Below, one piece after another: positions 7,696-15,531 of a stretch of 64,000 nucleotides of DNA (within the stretch, counting starts at the first letter, position 1; each line of letters starts with the position of its first letter). Under the pieces are notes generated by a model, which did not search any database, had not been told where the DNA came from, and worked only from the letters and a program-made list of their open reading frames with translations. The position numbers were made by a program, and so were the translations under genes. This DNA is from a bacterium (GTDB lineage: Bacteria > JAMCPX01), in assembly GCA_021792615.1 (NCBI GenBank), contig JAJYUJ010000001.1, positions 1-64,000 on the forward strand, given 5' to 3'.

Positions 7696-10082
7696 GCAAT
7701 CTCCTTTTTCCGGGCTAAGGCGAGGCTGAACAACAGGAGGCTTATGATGCCGGTTATCGTGAGGATCAAGCCGATGAGAAAGCTCAACGGCTTGTAGGTC
7801 AGGACCACGGTATGGACTCCTTTTTCAAGGAACACGCCGTCAAATGCATAATCTGTTTGTATGAGCCTTGTTTCCTCGTTGTCCACGTACACATGCCAGC
7901 CCGGAAAATAGGTGTTGCTTATGACCAGCAACCCGGGCCCCGATGTGTCAACGTTCATCTTGATAAAGGACGGTTTATAGACTTCGAATTGGACATCGAA
8001 GGTACCTTGCGCATTTTTACCGGGGGAAAAGGTGGCGTACCGAGCATCAGGTTCAGGTATTATCGCCGTCGTGCTTAATTGCCCGGCATTTTTGTTTACC
8101 AGATCAAGCCAGTTCCGGTCGTCAAGTTTATGGCCGGCCGATGGCATACGCGCTGTTTTGTAATCATAGACCATGAATGCCCTGTTCAATGCAGACCGGT
8201 TCTTGTAGAGCGTATAGCCATTATACGAAAGCATGGGTTTCAGCCCGAGTCCCTGAAAACGCGGGACATCATCTTTTGTCATGATAATGAATTTGATATT
8301 GGCAAGGTTAAGGAAATCATGGAACGGCATCGTTTTAATAAGCTGAGAATACCAATGAACAAGCATTGCGTCGTAACCGGTCGGTTCTTCAAATCCATAG
8401 TACTGTACTATGCCAATGGGCCAGGGAGGTCCAACCTCGTTGTTGTGTGCTTTGAATAACGGCAGGATCCTGAATGGCTTTTTTTGCCGGTCCAACATTT
8501 CGATGATAGGATTGACCGGATAAAAGTATGCCGGCCTTATCGCAGATTCCAGGGGAATCATGGGTAATGCCGTCTCTATAAAAACAAGTACTCCCATACC
8601 GTATGCCGCGAGCGTATTCTTTTTTGACTTCTTGAGCAGAAGGAGTGTGAGGATGAGCAGGATGGCCGCCCCGATGATATCAACCAGCGACGGCAGCAAC
8701 AGATCCAGTTTATTGACGGCAGCCTGTCCTATATCCTTGTTCATCTGCAGAAGAAAAGGAAGAAAGGCAATTCCGGCAATAAGGAGTACCGTAAAAAAGG
8801 CAAACGAAAAGTATTTCGATGGTATGCGTCCTTTAAAATAGGCATCCAGCGCCAGTGTGCCCGACAAAACCACAAATACAGGCAAGTTCCCGAACATGTA
8901 ATAAGAGAAGCCTGTACTGAACACGGGCAGCAGAAGGAGAAGTGAATGCACAACCGGTATATCGAAAGCGACGACCAGAATATAGATGATTATGAAGAGG
9001 TGTACACTTATCAATTTGTTCTGAGCATGTCTCATCCCGATTAACGCTGTGATAAACAAAAAGAACATTGTTATACCGGAATATCCGATTGCGGATAGCG
9101 GGAAAAAGCCATGGAAAACAACATAGAGAATCTTTATATGGAGAAGCGTACTGAAAAAATTGGGCACCAAACTGAAAAGAGCGGTTGAAAAGGGAATTAT
9201 GGAAAGGTTGCCGGAGCCCGTTCTGCCGGCGAATGCACTACTGTTCAGCATGTATTCGAGAAACGGGATGAGTTGAACACCGGAGATCAGCATACCGATT
9301 ATCAAAAATCCCGTTAGTTTCAAAAGTGCCCTGATTCGTGCTTTTTTTTCTTTGAATTCCTGAAATATCCTTATAAAGGCATACAGAAGGATAATGGTCG
9401 TGGCATAAAACAGGGTTTCGGGATGGCCTGCAAATACCGCAAGGACAAAACCGAGGCACAGGATCATATACCCCTTGATACTGTCCTGGTGCTGAACAAT
9501 GAGTTCTACAGCCAATAAGCCCAATGGTATGTAGAAGGCAAAAGCCGAATTGTCATGATAAAGCCAGCGGGTATTGTATCCGGTAAACATTGCGGCTATG
9601 GAACCGACGATTGCTGCCCGGTAATCAACATGTACCTGCGAAAGATAAAGGTACACGAATATACCACACAGGTAAAGCCGCATAAGATAGATCAGCAGAA
9701 GGCCCCATTTCATGCCGAGCAGGTAGATAAGGAAGTTGAGCGGGAAGAAAAACGCCGACTGCATGTTTGCTATATGCGGTTGTCCGCAAGCCTCATGCGG
9801 GTTCCACAGAGGCAGGCTTCCGGATTTGATTGATTCCGTATTGAATTGGAACCACGGTATGAATTGATCCACGTTGTCGAGGTCCAGTATGCTCCTGTTC
9901 TGTATGGCCGCAGGGAGCCCTTTTTTTTGAAAGAACGTACAGGTTTGCAATATGTCGGCCGTGGCCGGTATCCTGTCCGTGAAGAGGGAACGGGAAAAGA
10001 ATACAACGAGGGACAACAAAATGAATATATGTGCGTAGAGAAATGCTTTCCGTCTGCCCATAGCTTTTGCGTCTGTATCCAT
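7692..10082 (-). CDS. YfhO-family multi-pass membrane protein
   Basis: 796 aa: about 12-14 membrane helices in the first 520 residues and a soluble C-terminal domain ending in a membrane hairpin. The early motif FIPWFQFNTESIKSGSLPLWNP and the late VISNTYFPGWHVYVDN are hallmarks of the YfhO family, which in Gram-positives helps glycosylate lipoteichoic acid and has a GT-C-like fold. Here it is probably a polyprenyl-phosphate sugar transferase acting with the GT87-like gene, which it overlaps by 4 nt. No Shine-Dalgarno sequence is visible before the ATG; a possible promoter abuts the start, so the mRNA may be nearly leaderless. A second YfhO gene lies at 29735-32116. Confidence 0.85.
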   Translation of the reverse strand: MDTDAKAMGRRKAFLYAHIFILLSLVVFFSRSLFTDRIPATADILQTCTFFQKKGLPAAIQNRSILDLDNVDQFIPWFQFNTESIKSGSLPLWNPHEACGQPHIANMQSAFFFPLNFLIYLLGMKWGLLLIYLMRLYLCGIFVYLYLSQVHVDYRAAIVGSIAAMFTGYNTRWLYHDNSAFAFYIPLGLLAVELIVQHQDSIKGYMILCLGFVLAVFAGHPETLFYATTIILLYAFIRIFQEFKEKKARIRALLKLTGFLIIGMLISGVQLIPFLEYMLNSSAFAGRTGSGNLSIIPFSTALFSLVPNFFSTLLHIKILYVVFHGFFPLSAIGYSGITMFFLFITALIGMRHAQNKLISVHLFIIIYILVVAFDIPVVHSLLLLLPVFSTGFSYYMFGNLPVFVVLSGTLALDAYFKGRIPSKYFSFAFFTVLLIAGIAFLPFLLQMNKDIGQAAVNKLDLLLPSLVDIIGAAILLILTLLLLKKSKKNTLAAYGMGVLVFIETALPMIPLESAIRPAYFYPVNPIIEMLDRQKKPFRILPLFKAHNNEVGPPWPIGIVQYYGFEEPTGYDAMLVHWYSQLIKTMPFHDFLNLANIKFIIMTKDDVPRFQGLGLKPMLSYNGYTLYKNRSALNRAFMVYDYKTARMPSAGHKLDDRNWLDLVNKNAGQLSTTAIIPEPDARYATFSPGKNAQGTFDVQFEVYKPSFIKMNVDTSGPGLLVISNTYFPGWHVYVDNEETRLIQTDYAFDGVFLEKGVHTVVLTYKPLSFLIGLILTITGIISLLLFSLALARKKEIA

Positions 10083-10090
10083 AGAACAAA

Positions 10091-10118
10091 TTTATATAAT
10101 AATCCCGTTTTTATACAA
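10091..10118 (-). promoter_or_regulatory. Possible promoter of the YfhO-GT87 operon
   Basis: On the minus strand TTGTAT (10118-10113), a 16-nt spacer and TATAAA (10096-10091) precede the YfhO ATG by only about 9 nt. Transcription would then start close to the ATG. Weak evidence based on consensus only. Confidence 0.3.
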
Positions 10119-10195
10119 CATTTATTTGTATTGCCTCGCGTAAAAACCAGAGTAACGGAGTTTACAGAGGAGTCCCTGTATGCTATACCGTAACC

Positions 10196-11698
10196 ATGAA
10201 AAATATAACGTTTCTTCTTATATCCGTTCTGGTGTTTGCTGCATTCTCGGGATGTGCAGGCAGTAAAACAACCGCTGCCCGTACTGCGGTGTGGTCCGAT
10301 GGTACATGGCTCAGAGATACGCAGGGCAGGGTGATTCTTATCCATGGTATCAATGTCAGCCAGAAAGTCCCTCCGTATCTGCCGGATAGTCCTCCGGCAA
10401 GTACCATTTCCCAGACCGCTGCTTATTTCGCAAACATCAAACAGGCAGGATTCGATGCGGTGAGGCTCATCATTATATGGGCGGGTCTTGAACCGACACC
10501 GGGCACGATCGATCAGCAGTATCTTAAGCAGATCCAGCAGGAGGTGCAATTCTGCTCGGATGACGGGTTATATGTGCTGCTGGACATGCACCAGGACCTT
10601 TACAGCCAGTCCCTATGCAATGGCGACGGAGCGCCTGCATGGGCGTGCGACCTTACAGGATACAGTGTGACCCAATGCAGCACAACCAGTTGGGCTACAA
10701 ATTATCTGGTCCCTGCAATTACGCAGTCTTTCCAGAACTTTTGGAATGACGCTCAGGGCCCCGATGGGATAGGCCTGCAAGAGCATTACGCCGAAGCATG
10801 GCAGCGCGTTGCAGCCCTGTTTGCAACCAACACCTCGGTGCTCGGCTATGAGATCATGAATGAGCCTTACCCGGGCAAATATGATTTATTTTCGACCGGC
10901 TTTGAAATACAGGCGCTCGCGCCGTTCTACGAAAAGGTTGCCGCAGCCATACGCAAGGTGGATTCCTCCCATGCCATTGTATTCGAGCCCTCGGTAACCC
11001 GGGCAAACCTTTTGCACAACTACAACACCGGCATCAGCAGTACCACGTTTCCGCAGGATTTCAGAAACCTCGTTTTTGCACCCCATTATTATCCGCTGAC
11101 ATCCGGCAGCAGCATCAGCACGACCGATATATCTGCGCTCCAGACGACGATCCCGCAGATAGCCATGGTGAGCGCATCCATGAAGACCCCGTACATCGTA
11201 GACGAGATGGGGCTGGATCATAACGAAAGCAACAGTGCAGATTATATGACCGCACTGCTCGGGGAGCTTGACCGTGAGATCAGTAACTGGATGTTCTGGG
11301 CGTATGGGGAAGTTTTTAACGGGAGCGGCAGTGAGATACTGCTGGATGCAACCGGTGCACCTGCCTTTCCCCTGATGGATGTCCTGTCGAGGCCGTATCC
11401 CGTACTGACAGCAGGGACTCCGGTCAGCATAAGCTATCCTATAACAAGCGACCCTTCAAGCTTCACGACAACTTCGTTCACCTACACGTACAAAGAGGAC
11501 GGCATAGGCCATGGCCCTACGGAGATATTCATCCCGCAGATCCATTTCCCCAACGGCTTTACGGTTACGACGTCGGACGGGACTGCGGGCTTCGATGCAT
11601 CCACGGACATCATGTCCTATACAAAGGGCGCGAGGGCGAGCCACACGATAACCGTATCTCCGTGTATTCAGGGGCAGGCAGGCTGTATCCTGTTTTAG
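10196..11698 (+). CDS. GH5 endoglycoceramidase-like lipoprotein glycosidase
   Basis: 500 aa with a lipoprotein signal peptide (cleavage before Cys in AAFSGCAG), so it is exported and lipid anchored. The body is a GH5 (beta/alpha)8 barrel: LIHGINVSQ near strand 1, LLDMHQDLYSQ, the acid/base Glu in YEIMNEPYPG, and the likely nucleophile Glu in YIVDEMGLDHN. The DMHQD and NEPYPG motifs are those of endoglycoceramidase-type GH5 enzymes, which release glycans from glycosphingolipids. A beta-sandwich tail of about 90 residues ends the protein, as in that group. Substrate is an inference. The ATG has no good ribosome site; a better GAGGAG lies before an out-of-frame ATG at 10180, which would give only 28 codons. 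folK follows directly after the stop. A related gene is at 33394-34953. Confidence 0.85.
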   Translation: MKNITFLLISVLVFAAFSGCAGSKTTAARTAVWSDGTWLRDTQGRVILIHGINVSQKVPPYLPDSPPASTISQTAAYFANIKQAGFDAVRLIIIWAGLEPTPGTIDQQYLKQIQQEVQFCSDDGLYVLLDMHQDLYSQSLCNGDGAPAWACDLTGYSVTQCSTTSWATNYLVPAITQSFQNFWNDAQGPDGIGLQEHYAEAWQRVAALFATNTSVLGYEIMNEPYPGKYDLFSTGFEIQALAPFYEKVAAAIRKVDSSHAIVFEPSVTRANLLHNYNTGISSTTFPQDFRNLVFAPHYYPLTSGSSISTTDISALQTTIPQIAMVSASMKTPYIVDEMGLDHNESNSADYMTALLGELDREISNWMFWAYGEVFNGSGSEILLDATGAPAFPLMDVLSRPYPVLTAGTPVSISYPITSDPSSFTTTSFTYTYKEDGIGHGPTEIFIPQIHFPNGFTVTTSDGTAGFDASTDIMSYTKGARASHTITVSPCIQGQAGCILF

Positions 11699-12235
11699 AT
11701 GATCGAAACGGTTTATCTGTCGCTGGGTTCGGATATGCAGGATAGGGAGGTGCATATCCTGGAGGCGCTCGGTGCACTTGCCCGCTATCCGGGAACAGAG
11801 ATAATTGCGCTGTCCCCGCTCTTTGAAACGGAGCCCGTCGCACTGAAACCGGGGCACGATGCCCTGAATTTTTTTAACCTGTGCTGTGCCATAAAAACCG
11901 GTGCCGGCCCGTTCGGGCTGCTTGAACTGATTCAGCAAACCGAACGCGGCATGGGCAGGCGTGCTTCCGGCAGGGGTTACAAGGGTCGAAAAAAAACATA
12001 CACCCGCCGCACGATCGATATAGACATACTCCTGTACGGAGAACGTATACTCTACACACGGGAGCTTGTTGTACCGCACCCGCTGCTGCACGAGCGGCGG
12101 TTTGTGCTCGAACCCCTTGCCGGGATTGCGGGCAGCGTCGTCCATCCGATGTTTCGGTTGACTGTAAATGAATTAAAAGATAGGAATACGGACAGGCATT
12201 TTGTAAGATATATCAAGAAGATAATTGATCGATAG
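11699..12235 (+). CDS. folK: 2-amino-4-hydroxy-6-hydroxymethyldihydropteridine pyrophosphokinase (HPPK)
   Basis: FolK transfers pyrophosphate from ATP to 6-hydroxymethyl-7,8-dihydropterin in folate synthesis. The 178-aa protein begins with VYLSLGSDMQDRE (family: x-LGSNLGDR), has the substrate-loop region SPLFETEPV, the signature RRTIDIDILLYG with the two Mg-binding Asp residues, and PHPLLHERRFVLEPL. The usual Asn of LGSN is Asp here. Length is slightly above the 160-aa norm. The ATG follows the stop of the GH5 gene without a gap (TAGATG), so translation may be coupled although the two functions are unrelated. Confidence 0.95.
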   Translation: MIETVYLSLGSDMQDREVHILEALGALARYPGTEIIALSPLFETEPVALKPGHDALNFFNLCCAIKTGAGPFGLLELIQQTERGMGRRASGRGYKGRKKTYTRRTIDIDILLYGERILYTRELVVPHPLLHERRFVLEPLAGIAGSVVHPMFRLTVNELKDRNTDRHFVRYIKKIIDR

Positions 12236-12272
12236 GGTGCGACGATTTGACCACACAAAGGAGTCAGGTTTT

Positions 12273-12683
12273 ATGGCAGTAAAAGAATTAAAGGTGTTTG
12301 ATCAAAAGCTCTACACAATAGTACATGCTATAACAGATACTATCATACCCCCGGGCGGTGCCTTCGATGTGGACCCAAAGGTTGTCGATCCCGTTTTATT
12401 GTTCGATAATTATATAGACAGTATGAGCAGGTTACAGCTCAAAGCAATAAGGGCGGTCATCTATACAATAGAATATGCGCCCATGGTAACCCGGTTAAAA
12501 AGATTCACCAAAATGTCTCCGGAACAGAGATTGAAGTATCTTCAGGGATGGGAAGACAGCCGGATATTCGCGAAGAGAAACATTTTTTTATTGATAAAGA
12601 TGCTTGCTTTAATGGCGTTTTATTCCGATGATGCGGTTGCGGAAGCAATACATTATCATCCGGAATGTTTGATAAAGGATTAG
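12273..12683 (+). CDS. Small subunit paired with a GMC oxidoreductase
   Basis: 136 aa, start chosen at ATG 12273 because AAAGGAG lies 9 nt upstream; the longer ORF from 12225 overlaps folK and lacks one. The protein reads HAITDTIIPPGGAFDVDP near the N-terminus, then a helical body with LKYLQGWEDSRIF. This layout (a short helical protein starting with a di-Pro 'IIPP' stretch, just before a GMC gene) recalls gluconate-2-dehydrogenase subunit 3 and the N-terminal domain of long-chain fatty alcohol oxidases, here as a separate gene. It is 7 nt upstream of the GMC gene. No Tat signal is seen. It probably stabilises or anchors the GMC enzyme; family membership is inferred. Confidence 0.6.
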   Translation: MAVKELKVFDQKLYTIVHAITDTIIPPGGAFDVDPKVVDPVLLFDNYIDSMSRLQLKAIRAVIYTIEYAPMVTRLKRFTKMSPEQRLKYLQGWEDSRIFAKRNIFLLIKMLALMAFYSDDAVAEAIHYHPECLIKD

Positions 12684-12690
12684 GTGTACC

Positions 12691-14220
12691 ATGCTCTTTA
12701 CGTACAATGACATAACCAAAGATGTTGTCGAAAGACCGGATGTCTGCATCATAGGGTCCGGTGCAGGCGGTGCTGCGATGGCGGATGTGCTGAGCGGAGC
12801 AGGCCTTGACGTCGTGGTGCTCGAAGAAGGCGGCTATTATACAAAAGACAGATACAGCACGTACAAGCCGGCAGTTGCCATGAAGATCCTGTACAGGGAT
12901 TATGGCGGGACCATTGCGTTCGGCAAAAACCCCATCATGCTTCCGCTGGGCAAGGCTGTCGGCGGTACAACGGTCATCAATTCGGGTACCTGCTTCAGAA
13001 CACCGGACAGCATATTGAAGGACTGGGCAGAGCGTTACGGCGTGGAGAACGCCTCTTCGAAAGACATGGAGCCTTACTTCAAACAGGTCGAAAAGAAAAT
13101 AAATGTTACGCAGGTCAGTCCCCAGGTGCTCGGCAAAAACGGTCTCGTTTTCAAGAGAGGTGCTGATGCGCTTGGTATGAGCAACGGCATGCTGATGCAC
13201 AACATGATAAACTGTCACGGGTGCGGCAGGTGTGCATTCGGCTGTCCGCACGATGCAAAACAGGCCGTGCATCTGAACTTTATCCCGTCCGCGCTGGAAC
13301 ACGGAGCGCGGGTCTATGCAAATGCGCGTGCCGAAAACATAACCATAGAGGCCGGCAGGGTAACACGGATACAGGGCAGCATTATCAACGAGCAGACCGG
13401 CAACAAGCTGTACGGCCTGAGCGTTTTCCCCAAACTGCTGGTCGTGTCCGCGGGAGCAATATACACACCGTACATTCTCGAAAAGAACAACATAAACCTG
13501 TCACCCGAGCTCGGCAGGAACCTTACCATACACCCCGCTGTCCGCATAACCGCGATGTTCGATGAGATTATAGAAGGGTACAAGGGTGTGCCGCAGGGCA
13601 GCTATGTCGATGCGTATGCAAGCGAGGGCATCATGCTCGAAGGCATATTCGTCCCGCCGGAGATCGGCCTGCCGATCCTTGCTCCTATAGGAAAGAAAAA
13701 CAAAGAGGTAGCAATGGCGTACGATCATCTTGCAGCCTTCGGCGTTATGGTTTCGGACAAAAATTCCTACGGAAGGGTCAAGGTAGGGATAGACAAGAGG
13801 CCGTTTATTACCTATCATTTCGATTCTTATGATTTTAAAAAGCTCGTCAAGGGCATTGCAATCGCGTCCGAGATCTTCTTTGCAGCCGGCGCTAAAACCG
13901 TCAATCCCGGTATCTACGGCATTCGGGAGTTTACATCGCCGGATGATATAGCGCAGCTTTTTACAAAAAAGGTTCCCATGACGTCAGTAGAGATGATGGC
14001 CTTTCATCCTCTCGGTACCGCACGGATGGGGGAAACGAAAGATCATTCCGTTGTAAATTCTTATGGCAAGGCGCACGGGCTCGATAACCTTTTTATCTCG
14101 GACGGCAGCATCTTCCCGTCGTCCCTCGGTGTAAACCCGCAGGTTACGATCATGTCCTTTGCCCTGAGAAATGCACAATATATCGTTGAGAATAAAAAAG
14201 CATTGTTCAACCATGAATAA
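12691..14220 (+). CDS. GMC-family FAD alcohol oxidoreductase with a 4Fe-4S-type Cys motif
   Basis: 509 aa. N-terminal FAD site CIIGSGAGGAAMADVL and VVVLEEGG, GMC signature region GKAVGGTTVINSGTC, and C-terminal block FHPLGTARMG with GVNPQVTIMSF carrying the catalytic His/Asn pair. These identify a glucose-methanol-choline oxidoreductase close to long-chain alcohol or cholesterol oxidase types. Residues 175-186 read CHGCGRCAFGCP, an exact CxxCxxCxxxCP motif as in ferredoxins, which could hold a cluster to pass electrons from FADH2. With the small gene upstream it forms a two-subunit enzyme. No export signal is visible, so a cytoplasmic or peripheral-membrane location is likely. The substrate (a hydroxyl-bearing lipid or sugar) is unknown. 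Confidence 0.85.
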   Translation: MLFTYNDITKDVVERPDVCIIGSGAGGAAMADVLSGAGLDVVVLEEGGYYTKDRYSTYKPAVAMKILYRDYGGTIAFGKNPIMLPLGKAVGGTTVINSGTCFRTPDSILKDWAERYGVENASSKDMEPYFKQVEKKINVTQVSPQVLGKNGLVFKRGADALGMSNGMLMHNMINCHGCGRCAFGCPHDAKQAVHLNFIPSALEHGARVYANARAENITIEAGRVTRIQGSIINEQTGNKLYGLSVFPKLLVVSAGAIYTPYILEKNNINLSPELGRNLTIHPAVRITAMFDEIIEGYKGVPQGSYVDAYASEGIMLEGIFVPPEIGLPILAPIGKKNKEVAMAYDHLAAFGVMVSDKNSYGRVKVGIDKRPFITYHFDSYDFKKLVKGIAIASEIFFAAGAKTVNPGIYGIREFTSPDDIAQLFTKKVPMTSVEMMAFHPLGTARMGETKDHSVVNSYGKAHGLDNLFISDGSIFPSSLGVNPQVTIMSFALRNAQYIVENKKALFNHE

Positions 14221-14255
14221 CAGAGAAAGCGCATCCGTAGTACGGCATTATCGTG

Positions 14256-14281
14256 CAGGGGCGGTTTGCTGAATCGCCCTG
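14256..14281. terminator. Stem-loop between the GMC and nitronate monooxygenase genes
   Basis: CAGGGGCG and CGCCCTG pair across the loop GTTTGCTGAAT with one bulged base. There is no long T-run after it, so it may be an inefficient terminator or a processing hairpin. It lies inside the over-long ORF starting at 14253, which supports placing the next gene start at 14301. Confidence 0.4.
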
Positions 14282-14300
14282 TTTCGGAAATAATTTACCC

Positions 14301-15257
14301 ATGAACACGCTTATACATACAAAGATTTGCAGTTTGCTCGGCATAGAGTACCCCGTGCTCCTGGGCGGTATGGTTTACGTATCGTACGCACCGCTTGTCG
14401 CCGCGGTATCGAATGCGGGGGGGCTCGGCGTTCTCGCGGGAGGCTCTTTTCAGACAAAGGATGAACTCAGACAGGAGATAGAAAAAATACGTTCCATGAC
14501 GTCCAGACCCTTTGGATTGAACGTTCCCCTTATGTACCCGCTTGCCCCGGATATGATTGCAGCGGCAATAGAAAGCAGGCTCCCCGTTGTCATTACATCC
14601 GCGGGAAGCCCTGCAAAATTTACCGTCATGCTCCACGATGCCGGTATAAAGGCCGGACACGTCGTTCCCTCGGCAAAGCTTGCCATGAAGGCGGACAAGG
14701 CGGGTGTGGATTTTATCGTGGCCGAAGGCATAGAGGCCGGAGGACATGACAGCCCCCTCGGCATAACGACGATGGTGCTCATACCGCAGGTCGTCGATGC
14801 GGTACACGTCCCGGTCGTAGCTGCGGGCGGCATAGCGGACTACCGTGGGTTTGTTGCTGCGCGGGCACTGGGCGCAGAAGGTATCCAGATGGGAACACGG
14901 TTTGTTGCAGCGAACGAAACACCTGTTCATAAGGCTTTCAAGCAGGCAATCGTGGATGCCGGGGACGATGCGACCGTGCTGACCGGCATGTCCATAGGCA
15001 GGCCGGTGCGGGTGATCAGGAACAAGCTTGCCGAACAGGTCCTCGAGCTGGAGAAAAAGGGTATAAGCGAGATGGAGATTTTATCCTTTATCGGCCCGGG
15101 CAGGAGTAAGGCGGCATCCATCGACGGGGATGTCGAGACGGGCTCGGTCATGAGCGGCGAGATTGCGGGACTTATAACCTCGATACAGACAGTAAGCGAG
15201 ATTGTGAACGGGATGATTCAAGGCGCACAGACACTCGTAAAGGCACTGAACGGTTAA
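14301..15257 (+). CDS. Nitronate monooxygenase / FabK-like flavoprotein
   Basis: 318 aa; start at ATG 14301 (MNTLIHTKICSLLGIEYPV), where homology to the family begins. TIM-barrel FMN protein of the 2-nitropropane dioxygenase group: MVYVSYAPLVAAVSNAGGLGVLAGG at the N-terminus, FIVAEGIEAGGHDSP with the conserved His, VVAAGGIADYRG and GAEGIQMGTRFVAANE for phosphate binding. Enzymes of this family either oxidise toxic nitronates (such as propionate 3-nitronate) or reduce enoyl-ACP (FabK). The EAGGH motif favours nitronate monooxygenase, but sequence alone does not decide. It lies in the same direction as the GMC genes, about 80 nt downstream, separated by a hairpin. Confidence 0.85.
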   Translation: MNTLIHTKICSLLGIEYPVLLGGMVYVSYAPLVAAVSNAGGLGVLAGGSFQTKDELRQEIEKIRSMTSRPFGLNVPLMYPLAPDMIAAAIESRLPVVITSAGSPAKFTVMLHDAGIKAGHVVPSAKLAMKADKAGVDFIVAEGIEAGGHDSPLGITTMVLIPQVVDAVHVPVVAAGGIADYRGFVAARALGAEGIQMGTRFVAANETPVHKAFKQAIVDAGDDATVLTGMSIGRPVRVIRNKLAEQVLELEKKGISEMEILSFIGPGRSKAASIDGDVETGSVMSGEIAGLITSIQTVSEIVNGMIQGAQTLVKALNG

Positions 15258-15283
15258 GCCAAAAAAGAGGTTGGAATAAATAT

Positions 15284-15472
15284 ATGACCTATGCAGATCA
15301 AAAAAGTTGTCTTACCTGTGCATGGAGAGAAACCTGCCAGAAGAGGTTTGCCTCGGCAGAAGACCTCGGCTCAAGGTGTCCGGAATATACCTTTGATGTC
15401 AGATTGAAGAAACATGGTCCGGCGGATACACCGGATGAGACCGGCGGATTAACGCATGAACAAAAAAAGTAG
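15284..15472 (+). CDS. Small cysteine-rich protein of unknown function
   Basis: 62 aa with four cysteines in CLTCAWRETCQKRF and SRCPEYTFD (positions 9, 12, 18 and 31), which could bind Zn or a small Fe-S cluster. The C-terminal third is polar and probably disordered. Small proteins with this CxTCAWRxxCxKxF pattern are familiar to me from deltaproteobacterial-type genomes, without a known role. It sits between the nitronate monooxygenase-like gene and argS, on the same strand, about 26 nt after the former. Coding status is supported by the motif and by spacing, not by a strong ribosome site. Confidence 0.65.
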   Translation: MTYADQKSCLTCAWRETCQKRFASAEDLGSRCPEYTFDVRLKKHGPADTPDETGGLTHEQKK

Positions 15473-15531
15473 GCGGATCGCATGCTTGAGCGGGGATGCG
15501 GCGGCCTCCCACTGCAGTCTTTCTTAAAAAT

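Noticed and set aside
10180-10266. 28-codon ORF with a good GAGGAG site overlapping the GH5 start
   Set aside because: Could be a leader peptide, but there is no conserved feature; a chance frame is as likely.
9770-10549. 259-aa minus-strand ORF
   Set aside because: Spans the divergent promoter gap between the YfhO and GH5 genes and overlaps both; not a protein family.
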